In this document: positions 41,088-49,443 of the stretch, one piece after another
Layout of the letters: every line of letters starts with the position of its first letter
Numbering within the stretch: the first letter of the stretch is position 1
Source: an uncultured Clostridia bacterium
GTDB taxonomy: Bacteria > Bacillota > Clostridia > Christensenellales > Aristaeellaceae
Length of the DNA stretch: 64,000 nt
Direction: 5' to 3'
Assembly: GCA_946408995.1 (NCBI GenBank)
Contig: CAMJUL010000001.1
Coordinates: forward strand, 1 to 64,000
Translations under genes and position numbers: made by a program
Notes under the pieces: model-generated
What the model saw: only the letters and a program-made list of their open reading frames with translations
Databases searched by the model: none
Told to the model about the DNA's origin: nothing

Positions 41088-41837
41088 ATGAAAATTAAAA
41101 AACGCTTTGGCCAGCTCCTTTTCTTTCTTTTGTTTGCCGGGATCATGATCGCAAACGGACTGACTGTGGCCCAAAGCAGTGGAGCTTCAGGAAACGAAGA
41201 CGCAAACAAGGGGCCGACGGAAAACACCGCGGAATACGCAGCGCTTCTGTTTGAGGATACCAGGATCCATGAAGTGGATCTGATCATTTCGGAAGAGGAT
41301 TGGGCAGATCTGGTTCAGAACGCAATGCTGAAGACAAAATACAAAATGGACATCGTCATCGACGGCGAAAGGTTTCAGGACGTGTCCTGCAACACCAAAG
41401 GAAACAGCAGCCTTTGGGGCGTCATCCGGAAATACGAAGGCAGCAGCCGCTTCAGTCTGCGGATCGGATTCGGAAGCCATATCAAACACCAGACGTATCA
41501 TGGACTGTGCAAAATGGAGCTGAACAATATTTACGGGGATTCCTCCTGTATGAAGAACGCCATCTGCTATGACCTGTTCAGAAAAGCAGGCGTTCCTTCA
41601 CCGCTTTCCAGCTACGTCTGGTTAAAGATCAACGGGAAGGATCAGGGCCTGTACCTGGCGCTGGAGGATCTGGGAAAAAGCTTTCTGGAAAGAACCGCCG
41701 GAGGAGAAGGGGTCCTGTATAAACCCGAAAGCGCCTTGCTCGAACATGGAGGTTTGGACTGCGGCGGCCGAATAAAAACGGAAAAGAAACGCGTTCATTG
41801 CCATGAACAAGGAGGATATCGCTTTGAGACAGTATGA
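41088..41837 (+). CDS. CotH-kinase-like secreted protein, truncated
   Basis: A 249-residue protein with an N-terminal signal segment (FGQLLFFLLFAGIMIANGLT). The CotH family pattern is clear: CNTKGNSSLWG, YHGLCKMELNNIYGDSSCMKNAICYDLFRKAGVP, SYVWLKINGKDQGLYLALE and LYKPES. Normal CotH proteins continue for another 200 or more residues with the kinase-like core; here similarity stops at about 41,745 and the frame ends inside the start of the next gene. The 3' end was probably lost by deletion. Confidence 0.75.
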   Translation: MKIKKRFGQLLFFLLFAGIMIANGLTVAQSSGASGNEDANKGPTENTAEYAALLFEDTRIHEVDLIISEEDWADLVQNAMLKTKYKMDIVIDGERFQDVSCNTKGNSSLWGVIRKYEGSSRFSLRIGFGSHIKHQTYHGLCKMELNNIYGDSSCMKNAICYDLFRKAGVPSPLSSYVWLKINGKDQGLYLALEDLGKSFLERTAGGEGVLYKPESALLEHGGLDCGGRIKTEKKRVHCHEQGGYRFETV

Positions 41838-43371
41838 GCCCTTTGAACTTCGTTTCAACGGCAGCATTCCGGAAGGGTCCTTCGCCCAGGCGGACCTTAC
41901 GGCGGTATTTGCCAACGGGGAAAAGCAAAAGACCGTCCACGGGTTTTACGACGGGGACGGACAGTATGTGGTCCGCTTTCTGCCGGACACGCCGGGGGTC
42001 TGGCACTGGCAGGTGAACGGCGCAGTCTCCGCCCGGGGACAGGAGGAATGCCTGCCCGCAGAGAGCTTTCACGGGATCGTCCGGGCTGTGGACACCCATT
42101 TCGAATACGCCGACGGAACGCTTTTCCTGCCCTTTGGCACCACGGTGTACGCCCTGGCCTCCCAGGAGGATGCCCTGGTGGAAAAGACCCTGCGAAGCCT
42201 TGCGGAAGCGCCCTTCAACAAGGTACGCATGTGCGTTTTCCCAAAGCACTACGATTACAACCACAACGAACCGCCCTTCTACCCCTTTGAGTGGACGGCG
42301 AAGGGCGCCTGGGACACAGGGCGCCCCTGTCTCCCCTTCTGGCACCGGTTCGAGGGGATCCTTCATCGTTTGTTCGCCCTGGGCATCCAGGTGGATCTGA
42401 TCCTGTTCCACCCCTACGACCGGTGGGGTTTTGCCGCCCTGTCCCGGCATCAGAATCTGGAATACCTGGATTACCTTCTGCGCCGGCTCAGCGCTTTCCC
42501 CGGTCTGTGGTGGAGCCTTGCAAACGAATATGACCTGTGCATGGACCACAAGACCCTTTCCGACTGGGAGGAAATCGAGACCTTCGTGAGCCAAAACGAC
42601 CCTTTCGGCCATCTGCTGTCCTGCCACAACTGCATGTGTTTCTGGGATTTTTCAAGGCCCAATGTGACCCACGCCAGCATCCAGACCAAGGCCCTCAGCG
42701 AAATCCCCCGCTGGCTGAAGCAGTACGCAAAGCCCGTAATCATCGACGAATGCTGCTATGAGGGCAACCTGCCCCATTTTTGGGGCAGCATCTCCGGCCC
42801 TGAAATGGTGCGCCGCTTCTGGCGCTGCTGCGCCTCCGGCGGTTACTGCACCCATGGGGAAACCTTCCTCTCGGAGGACGAGGTGCTTTGGTGGGCCCGT
42901 GGCGGCGCCCTGAAGGGCGAAAGTCCCCGGCGCATCGCCTTCCTGCGGCAGGTGCTGGAGGAGCTTCCCGGTCCCCTGACCCCCGCGGATGACGGTTTCT
43001 GGTCCCTCACCCGCCTTGAAAAGAACGAATTTGAGCAGGCCGTCCGGAACGTTCCTCCAGACAGGCAGACCATCCTTCGGCGCTTTGCCGAAAGCGTCTG
43101 GCGAATGTCCCCCGCCGACCGGGCCGTGCACCTGGCCCAGGAGCACACCTGGGACGGCCGGTGCGGGGAGGAGGCCTACCTGACCTATTTCGACCTTCAG
43201 TGCTACGGTCAAAGGCGCCTGAACCTGCCCGCTGGCAAGGTATACCGTGCGGAGCTCATAGACGTATGGAACATGACCAGGCAGCTCCTCGCCGAAAACC
43301 TGACGGGCGATGTAACCCTGACCCTGCCGGGCCGGGACAACCTGGCCCTGCTTGTCACCCGAATGGGATAA
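41824..43371 (+). CDS. Apiosidase-like glycoside hydrolase (DUF5060-DUF4038-like-DUF5605)
   Basis: A 515-residue intracellular glycosidase. Residues 1-85 are a DUF5060 beta-sandwich (FELRFNGSIPEGSF, FYDGDGQYVVRFLPDTPG). The TIM barrel follows with LPFGTTVYAL, the acid/base in WWSLANEYDL and the nucleophile in IIDECCYEG, as in GH140-like enzymes. The C-terminus (VYRAELIDVWNMTRQ) is DUF5605. TTG 41824 is taken as start because AAGGAGG (41809-41815) lies 8 bases before it; this places the site inside the truncated CotH frame. It probably releases a branched plant sugar. Confidence 0.83.
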   Translation: MRQYEPFELRFNGSIPEGSFAQADLTAVFANGEKQKTVHGFYDGDGQYVVRFLPDTPGVWHWQVNGAVSARGQEECLPAESFHGIVRAVDTHFEYADGTLFLPFGTTVYALASQEDALVEKTLRSLAEAPFNKVRMCVFPKHYDYNHNEPPFYPFEWTAKGAWDTGRPCLPFWHRFEGILHRLFALGIQVDLILFHPYDRWGFAALSRHQNLEYLDYLLRRLSAFPGLWWSLANEYDLCMDHKTLSDWEEIETFVSQNDPFGHLLSCHNCMCFWDFSRPNVTHASIQTKALSEIPRWLKQYAKPVIIDECCYEGNLPHFWGSISGPEMVRRFWRCCASGGYCTHGETFLSEDEVLWWARGGALKGESPRRIAFLRQVLEELPGPLTPADDGFWSLTRLEKNEFEQAVRNVPPDRQTILRRFAESVWRMSPADRAVHLAQEHTWDGRCGEEAYLTYFDLQCYGQRRLNLPAGKVYRAELIDVWNMTRQLLAENLTGDVTLTLPGRDNLALLVTRMG

Positions 43372-43412
43372 AAAAACGCGCCCTTTGGGCGTAAGAGAAG
43401 GAGGGACCCCCT

Positions 43413-44270
43413 ATGCCCGACCGCAGCTTCCCCCGCACCACGGTGGCAGGCGTCTCCCTGTCACGCATGATCATCGGCACCAACTGGATTCTGGGCTTGA
43501 GCCACCGCAGCCCCGCCGCAGACCGGCAGATTCAAAACCGTTTTCCGGACGGGGAAGCGGTTCTTCCGCTGCTGAGCGCCTTTTTGAGGGAAGGGGTGGA
43601 TACCGTGATGGGCCCCCTGCAGCAGGAGCGGGTGCTTCAGGAGGCAGTACGGACCGCCCAGGACTGTACCGGCAAAGGTCTGATCCTGATCGACACGCCC
43701 ATCATCAACGTGGATGACAACGAGCAGGCCCGCCGGGAGGCCCGGGCCGTCATCCACCGCAGCAGGGAATTTGGCGCCGCCTTCTGCCTTCTGCACCATT
43801 CCAGCGCCGAACAGCTGGTGGACAAAAACACCCACCGGATCCGCCGCTTGGAGGACTACACCGACATGATCCGGCAGGAGGGCATGATCCCCGGCCTGTC
43901 CGCCCACATGCCGGAGCTGATCACCTATTCCGACGAGAACGGCTATGATGTGGAGACCTATATCCAGATCTACAACTGCATGGGCTTTATGATGCAGGTG
44001 GAGATCGAGACCGTGGCCTCCATCATCAACAGCGCCAAAAAACCCGTGATGACCATCAAGCCCATGGCCGCTGGCCGGGTGACCCCCTATGTGGGACTGA
44101 ACTTTGTTTGGAACACCCTCCGGCCCCAGGACCTGGTGACTGTGGGCTGCACGCACCCTGACGAGGCCGCGGAGGATATTGAGATCTCTCGCGCAGCCCT
44201 GGAGCGCCGGTTCCCGGACATCGGCAAGCGCGCCAGCCCGAACCCGAATCAGGACGCCTTCGGCGTTTAG
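43413..44270 (+). CDS. Aldo/keto-reductase-like TIM-barrel protein
   Basis: A 285-residue protein starting behind GGAGGG. Segments such as FLREGVDTVMGPL, LILIDTPIINVDD, KKPVMTIKPMAAGRVTPYVGLNFVW and TVGCTHPDEAAEDIEIS match the general layout of aldo/keto reductases, but the catalytic Tyr/Lys/His set is not obvious, so it may be a non-redox relative. It follows the apiosidase-like gene by 41 bases and is likely co-transcribed, acting on the same sugar. Function is inferred from context only. Confidence 0.6.
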   Translation: MPDRSFPRTTVAGVSLSRMIIGTNWILGLSHRSPAADRQIQNRFPDGEAVLPLLSAFLREGVDTVMGPLQQERVLQEAVRTAQDCTGKGLILIDTPIINVDDNEQARREARAVIHRSREFGAAFCLLHHSSAEQLVDKNTHRIRRLEDYTDMIRQEGMIPGLSAHMPELITYSDENGYDVETYIQIYNCMGFMMQVEIETVASIINSAKKPVMTIKPMAAGRVTPYVGLNFVWNTLRPQDLVTVGCTHPDEAAEDIEISRAALERRFPDIGKRASPNPNQDAFGV

Positions 44271-44299
44271 AGTGCGGTGAATCGAAAACAGTTCAAAGG

Positions 44300-44340
44300 A
44301 CGGCCTGTGGGGACCCTTTCTCCCTACAGGCCGTTCTTCT
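44300..44340. terminator. Shared terminator of converging operons
   Basis: ACGGCCTGT (44300-44308) pairs with ACAGGCCGT (44326-44334), with GGGGA/TCCC extension inside, followed on the plus strand by TCTTCTTC. It overlaps the stop codon of the minus-strand SGNH gene. Confidence 0.8.
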
Positions 44341-47260
44341 TCAGGTCCTCTATGATCCTCTCCGTTCTAAGCCTCGCCCCATTTGTGCTCAGGTGGCTGT
44401 CGATCAGCCAGAACAGACGTCCGGGGAACAGGGAATCCTCCAGGCGGCTGACGACGGGCACCTCAATCAGGGCCTGCAATTGTTCCTCCAGTTTCCCGCG
44501 GTTTTCCGGGGTGCTTTCCTTTGTCAGGGAAGCGCTGTTGCGAGGGGTATAGGCAAACAGTACCCTTACGCCCTGTTGGACAAAGGGCGCAAGGGCCCGG
44601 TTCAGGCAGGCGATCCGCCGGGGGGTGATATTGCCCACGGTATAATCGGCGATGTTGTCCCGGAGCCTTCCATCGCTGTCCCCGTCCGGCCTGGGCAGGA
44701 TAAAATCGCCATATTCGTTATAGGTATCAATCAGATAACTGTTTCCGTCATCGTCAAACCGGGCGGGGCTGAAGCTGTAATCCAGGCCCGGCATCCTGGC
44801 TCTGGCCTGCAAATAGGCCCCCAGGCTGTCAAACACCCCGCTGAACTGGCGCATGTCCAGCGTCGCGGCAGCATCATAGCCGCTTTCCATCATGGCCCAG
44901 AAGCCCGTATCCAGACGGTCCGTCTCGCAGAACTGCTCCGGCGCGGCGTCGAATTCCGGCGCGTACAGCAGTACGTCCCCCTCCTGAAGAAGCGGCAGCA
45001 TCAGGCGCAATTGTGGAAGGGCACTTGTATAGGCATAGACCCCCATGTTGATCACCGCATAATCCGGAAATGCCTCCTCAAGCATGGGCGAAACATACCC
45101 GTACCGTCCAGAGGACCCGGAAGACAAAACCAGTTTTCGATGATCCCGCAGGGCCAGAAGGCGGTCGTATTTATCCTGGAACGCGTCAAAATAGCTGCCG
45201 CTGTAGACAGGCCGGGTGGCCGCATTGACGCGGAGGGTTTGGGGAAGCACGCAGGCCGCAAAGCTCGCATCTGAAATTTTCCTCAGGCTGTCAAACAGCA
45301 CCGCTTCCTGAAGGACGCAGGCGGAGAAGGCACCCTCCTCCAAAGCCCTTAGGGACGGGGGGAATACCAGGTACGAAAGCTCCTTTTCCCGGAAGGCTCC
45401 GGAACGGATTACGGTTACGGGCCTTCCCCCGAGGGTCTCTGGGATCACACAGGTTTCCCCGCCCCGATAGCCGGTGACCTGAGCCCCATCTGACGCAAGC
45501 TCATAGTCAAAAAGAGCCTCCTCCGTTGCAGGGGCCCATTGGGCGAACAGCGTGTCCCCGTCCTCAAAGCCGTACCGGCTGCCAAGCCCCACGGTCACGC
45601 CGCTGCCGTCCGCGCGGGTGTTCCAGCCGGTCAGCACATATCCCTCCCGCCGGAACCATACGCTGCCCTGCAGGGTGTTTTCCCGCGCGTGGGCATAGGT
45701 CCGCATCCGGGTCAGGGTATCCCCCTCCTGGTTGCGCAGGGTTCCCCCGGACCCTTCATAGGTCAGGCGGGTAATCGTCCGGGCCGCTTCCGCCTGAGTA
45801 GGGACGGCTGCTGGCGCCCCGGAAGCCTGCGGCGTATCGTCCGGGAATTCCATCGGTATCAGGCGGGAGGCGTGCACTGCCCAGAAATAATTGGTGCAGT
45901 ATCGTCCGAAGCTTTCCGCAGGCACGTAGACGAGGGCGTCCGTTCCCCGCAGCAATCCCTGCCCCACGGTGCAGGCAGCGGGATCCCGCAGGGGAAGGTA
46001 CAGGGCCTTCAGGTTCCGACAGCCTTCAAACGCCCCGTCCGGAATGGACCTCAGGCCCTCCGGCAGGGTGATCTCCCGTACCCGTTCGTTGCCGGCGAAG
46101 ACCGATCTGTCCAAGGCCACAACGTCCCAATCCCCGACACGGGCCGGCAGGATCAGGGTTTCCCTCTCCTGCCCCGCAGGCGTCAGCCCTGTCAGGACCG
46201 CCTGGTCGCCCTGTTTGGCATAGGTGAACAGAGCCGCCTCCCGGCTTTCCCCCCGGGCCGTGTCCGTCCACGGGGCATCCGGGGGCGCTTGGAAAGACGC
46301 CTTCAGGGGCGTTTGGTCCCCCAGGACCTGTTTGATCTCCTCGGCCAGGAGCAGGGTATTGTACCGTGCTCCCGCCCCGTTCAGGTGGAAATTGGTGTCA
46401 TAAAACCAGACGCTGTCCATCCTGGCCCGTTCGGCTGATCCAAGCACCGGACAGACCAGGGCCCTTTCCAGCGTCCGGGTGAAGTCCTCACCAGCCTCCT
46501 CCGCCTCTCCCGGAATAAATGCCTGGGCGTTCATGGGGCAAAAGCGGAAATACACCCGTGCTCCCCGGGCGGCACAGGCCCGGGCAAAAGTATTGACCCG
46601 GTCCAGGAAAGCTTCGGTCGGGGCAAGGCCTTCGAAGGACAAGGGAGTATTCACGTCCACGCCCCCGGGCATCACGTTGCCGGGCCGCAGATCCGCCTTC
46701 ACATCGCCCGCCAGGGTAAAGGCCGCGCGGCTGTAGACCCCCTCCGGCTCGATCCCTTCCCCCAAAAGAAAGGCCCGGGCCTTCCTGGCAGCGTACAGCG
46801 GGAAGGCAGAGACCATCCCTTCCAGGCGGGACGGATCCAGGCGAAAAAGCAGACCCAGGTCTGTTTCACAGGCCTGCCAAAGGAAGGAGGGATCAAAATG
46901 ATCCGACAGCGTCTGGGGATTCAGTTCCGGGGAAAAAACCACAATGTCCCCGGAAGCGATGTCGGGCAGAGCCATTTCCAGCATCACCGTGGTGCCAAGG
47001 CCCGCGTACAGGCCCAGGTTGACACTCTCAAGGCCTGTCTCCTCCTTCAGCAGGGCACAGTCCGTATCAAATGCCGTCCCGCTGCCCCCCACCAGGACCA
47101 CCTTGGGGCTGTCCGCGGCCTTGAGTGCCGCTGCCTTGTCTGGAAGGGCGGCAAGATAGGTTTCTGCATAAAGAGGCGGAAGGGCAAAGGCAAACAGCCC
47201 AAGCAGGGCGGGCACAGCGAATAGAAGCATCAGCATCGCGAAGATGCGTCTTTTCCCCAT
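44324..47260 (-). CDS. Exported protein with two SGNH-like domains flanking leucine-rich repeats
   Basis: A 978-residue protein. One N-terminal membrane anchor or signal (IFAMLMLLFAVPALLGLFAF). A first SGNH/AlgX-like domain has VVLVGGSGTAFDTD (serine) and FYDTNFHLNGAG (Asp-His). BspA-type leucine-rich repeats follow (VREITLPEGLRSIPDGAFEG), then an InlB-B-like repeat (RREGYVLTGWNT) and more repeats. A second SGNH domain closes with LVLSSGSSGRYGY and WLIDSHLSTNGAR. Being 37 bases downstream of the MBOAT gene, it is presumably the extracytoplasmic acetyl-transfer partner. The start at 47260 is chosen for the AGGAGG just upstream. Confidence 0.78.
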   Translation of the reverse strand: MGKRRIFAMLMLLFAVPALLGLFAFALPPLYAETYLAALPDKAAALKAADSPKVVLVGGSGTAFDTDCALLKEETGLESVNLGLYAGLGTTVMLEMALPDIASGDIVVFSPELNPQTLSDHFDPSFLWQACETDLGLLFRLDPSRLEGMVSAFPLYAARKARAFLLGEGIEPEGVYSRAAFTLAGDVKADLRPGNVMPGGVDVNTPLSFEGLAPTEAFLDRVNTFARACAARGARVYFRFCPMNAQAFIPGEAEEAGEDFTRTLERALVCPVLGSAERARMDSVWFYDTNFHLNGAGARYNTLLLAEEIKQVLGDQTPLKASFQAPPDAPWTDTARGESREAALFTYAKQGDQAVLTGLTPAGQERETLILPARVGDWDVVALDRSVFAGNERVREITLPEGLRSIPDGAFEGCRNLKALYLPLRDPAACTVGQGLLRGTDALVYVPAESFGRYCTNYFWAVHASRLIPMEFPDDTPQASGAPAAVPTQAEAARTITRLTYEGSGGTLRNQEGDTLTRMRTYAHARENTLQGSVWFRREGYVLTGWNTRADGSGVTVGLGSRYGFEDGDTLFAQWAPATEEALFDYELASDGAQVTGYRGGETCVIPETLGGRPVTVIRSGAFREKELSYLVFPPSLRALEEGAFSACVLQEAVLFDSLRKISDASFAACVLPQTLRVNAATRPVYSGSYFDAFQDKYDRLLALRDHRKLVLSSGSSGRYGYVSPMLEEAFPDYAVINMGVYAYTSALPQLRLMLPLLQEGDVLLYAPEFDAAPEQFCETDRLDTGFWAMMESGYDAAATLDMRQFSGVFDSLGAYLQARARMPGLDYSFSPARFDDDGNSYLIDTYNEYGDFILPRPDGDSDGRLRDNIADYTVGNITPRRIACLNRALAPFVQQGVRVLFAYTPRNSASLTKESTPENRGKLEEQLQALIEVPVVSRLEDSLFPGRLFWLIDSHLSTNGARLRTERIIEDLKKNGL

Positions 47261-47297
47261 TCCCTCCTCCTTTCCCATCCGTCTCGCGGACGAGGTC

Positions 47298-48680
47298 TTA
47301 AAACTGAAAATAGATAAACGCATTCTGCCCCGTCGTGCCCGCCTGAAGCAGCCAGGCCAGTACGACCGCAGCGATCAAATAACCGCACTGGATCAGCGGG
47401 AAACGCTTGCCCTCTCCCAGCCTGTTGAGCATAGGCAGCTGTGCGGCCCCCAGCAGCAGGCAGCAGATCCCAACGGGCGTCAGCCCCGTCTGGCCAAGCG
47501 CCAGGCTCCCATGCCACTGGGAAAGGAGGCACCCATACAGAGACAGGGCCTGCGGCAGATTTTGTGCCCGGAACAGCACCCAGGAGGGAAGGATCATAAC
47601 CCAGGTCAAAAGCCGCTTGAGTCCCTTCCGCCTCTCCTTCTCCCTGGCCCCGGCCGGACACAGCAGGATCTCCCCCACGCAGAGGAGCCCGTGCCACAGT
47701 CCCCAAAGCACAAAGGTCCAATCCGCTCCGTGCCAGAGACCGCTCAAAAGGAACACGGCCAGGGTCGCGAGGCACTGCCGGCTCCTTCCATGGCGGCTGC
47801 CCCCCAGGGGGATATACACATAATCAGTAAACCAGGCCGTTAGGGACATATGCCACCGCCGCCAGAAGCCCCGGGGCGAGGATGCGAGATACGGCCGGTC
47901 AAAATTCCGTCTCAGCCGAACCCCCAGCAACAGCGCGCTGCCACGGGCGATTTCGGAATAGCCCGCGAAATCACTGTAGATCTGCAAAGCAAACAGCACC
48001 GTACCCAGCGCCACAGCCGCGCCGTCCGGCCGTGGATGGGCAAAGATCCGATCGACCGTCGGGGCCGCCAGGTCCGCCAGAACCAGCTTGCGAAAAAGCC
48101 CGGAGAGCAGCAGTTTCATCCCCGGCGCGATATCTGCCCGCCCGGCCGTATCGCCTTTGCGCAGTTGGGGCAGAAGCGCCCCGGCACGCTCGATGGGGCC
48201 AGCCACCAACTGAGGGAAAAACGAAATATACAGTGCCAGATACCCCAAATGCCTTTCGAAAAGAAGACTCCCCCGGTAAACGTCGATGACGTAGCTCAGG
48301 GCCTGAAAAGTATAAAAAGAACATCCCACGGGCAGCAGGATCTCCCGGAAGGTCCACCGGCCGTCCGCAAGATGCGATACCGCTTCCATTACAAAATTAA
48401 AATACTTGAAATAGAAAAGCAGGCCCATGCAGCCAAGGACCGTCCCCCAAAGGGCCAGACGGCGGAGCACAGGGTTCTGATTGTCCCCGATGACACGTCC
48501 CGCGAGGTAAGCAAGCAAAATAACGCCAACGATCAATAGCGTAAGCGGCGGGGAAAAACACGCGTAAAAGAAAAGGCTGGCCGCAAGCAGCAGCGCCCAG
48601 CGGCCTTCACGGGGACAGGCGCGCTGCCCAAGGCATACAGCAGTGAGGAACAGAAAATAAACGGGGCTGTCAAAGCTCAT
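47298..48680 (-). CDS. MBOAT-family O-acyltransferase (AlgI/DltB/PatA type)
   Basis: A 460-residue polytopic membrane protein with about eleven hydrophobic segments. Family marks are FFPQLVAGPIER, LFALQIYSDFAGYSEIARG, RRNFDRPYLASSPRGFWRRWHMSLTAWFTDYVYIPLGG and the active-site histidine region LLSGLWHGADWTFVLWGLWHG. It passes acyl groups, usually acetyl, across the membrane for exopolysaccharide or cell-wall modification. Its ATG overlaps the preceding gene stop (48680-48677). A longer frame upstream covers another gene and is not coding. Confidence 0.92.
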   Translation of the reverse strand: MSFDSPVYFLFLTAVCLGQRACPREGRWALLLAASLFFYACFSPPLTLLIVGVILLAYLAGRVIGDNQNPVLRRLALWGTVLGCMGLLFYFKYFNFVMEAVSHLADGRWTFREILLPVGCSFYTFQALSYVIDVYRGSLLFERHLGYLALYISFFPQLVAGPIERAGALLPQLRKGDTAGRADIAPGMKLLLSGLFRKLVLADLAAPTVDRIFAHPRPDGAAVALGTVLFALQIYSDFAGYSEIARGSALLLGVRLRRNFDRPYLASSPRGFWRRWHMSLTAWFTDYVYIPLGGSRHGRSRQCLATLAVFLLSGLWHGADWTFVLWGLWHGLLCVGEILLCPAGAREKERRKGLKRLLTWVMILPSWVLFRAQNLPQALSLYGCLLSQWHGSLALGQTGLTPVGICCLLLGAAQLPMLNRLGEGKRFPLIQCGYLIAAVVLAWLLQAGTTGQNAFIYFQF

Positions 48681-48910
48681 CCACACCGCCCCTTTCCGGG
48701 AACGGCAGCCAAAAGGGCCAGCCCCAGGGCCCCCGCCAGAAGGGGCTCCCATCCCGTCTCCAGCATCAGTGCGGGCAGAACGCAGGCCGCGGCGCAGGCA
48801 AGCCCCCCAAAGCCAAGGCGGAAGGAACCCCGCAGGGCCCCCATAAGGGTCAGCACTGCGGAAAGGGACGCGAGAAGGATCACCGCGAGCCAAAGCATGG
48901 ACCGGGTCAT
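48677..48910 (-). CDS. Small membrane protein coupled to MBOAT
   Basis: A 77-residue protein with two or three hydrophobic segments (LWLAVILLASLSAVLTLMGAL, GLACAAACVLPALML, LLAGALGLALLAAV). GGGAGG precedes the ATG and its stop overlaps the MBOAT start by 4 bases, so it is truly translated. It may stand for the small subunit (DltX-like) that some MBOAT systems need; this is inference. Confidence 0.7.
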   Translation of the reverse strand: MTRSMLWLAVILLASLSAVLTLMGALRGSFRLGFGGLACAAACVLPALMLETGWEPLLAGALGLALLAAVPGKGRCG

Positions 48911-48923
48911 GGAATGCCTCCCC

Positions 48924-48958
48924 AAAAAAGCGGCCAGGAGCTCGAAGCTCCTGGCCGC
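48924..48958 (-). terminator. Terminator between the glycosidase operon and the MBOAT operon
   Basis: A perfect 13-base stem GCGGCCAGGAGCT/AGCTCCTGGCCGC with a CGA loop, followed on the minus strand by TTTTTT. It ends the operon of 48969-55686. Confidence 0.93.
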
Positions 48959-48968
48959 AGGGTTCTTG

Positions 48969-49439
48969 TCAGGCGCGCTTTTTGTGCATGGATTTGTGCA
49001 TGGAGAAGAAGGCGGCAATGACGGAAACAAGCGTCGAGACGCCCAGCACCACCATGCTGGCGATAGCGCAGGTCGCAGAGGACATATTGGCCGGAGTCTG
49101 GACTTCCTTGGCCACGTCAGCGTTGGAGAAGTAGATATACCCCAGGCCGTCCACACGGGCGGCGATCAGGTTCATCAACGCCCAGGCAAGCAGCGCCGGC
49201 GCCGCGATGCGCAGGATACCGCTGACGATCTCGATCAGTTTGCTCCTGCCCATGGTCTTGAGCACGACGGCGCACAGGAGGCAAGCCGCAGCCCCCAGCA
49301 CCATCAGGGTGAAGTTGCTGACCGCAGCGCCGTTGTAGTAACCCTCGGCGCCAATGTTCACACTGTAGATGATGAACGCGATGATGGCCAGCACCGCGGC
49401 GATGCAGGTGATCCACATGCCGACAGACAGTTTCTTCAT
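48969..49439 (-). CDS. Four-TM membrane protein of the glycosidase operon
   Basis: A 156-residue protein with four hydrophobic segments (WITCIAAVLAIIAFIIY, FTLMVLGAAACLLCAVVL, IAAPALLAWALMNLIAA, ASMVVLGVSTLVSVIAAFF) and a short external loop. It starts 4 bases after the GH3 stop. No family is recognised; genes of this kind beside membrane-bound GH3 enzymes suggest a structural partner. Confidence 0.75.
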   Translation of the reverse strand: MKKLSVGMWITCIAAVLAIIAFIIYSVNIGAEGYYNGAAVSNFTLMVLGAAACLLCAVVLKTMGRSKLIEIVSGILRIAAPALLAWALMNLIAARVDGLGYIYFSNADVAKEVQTPANMSSATCAIASMVVLGVSTLVSVIAAFFSMHKSMHKKRA

Positions 49440-49443
49440 TATC

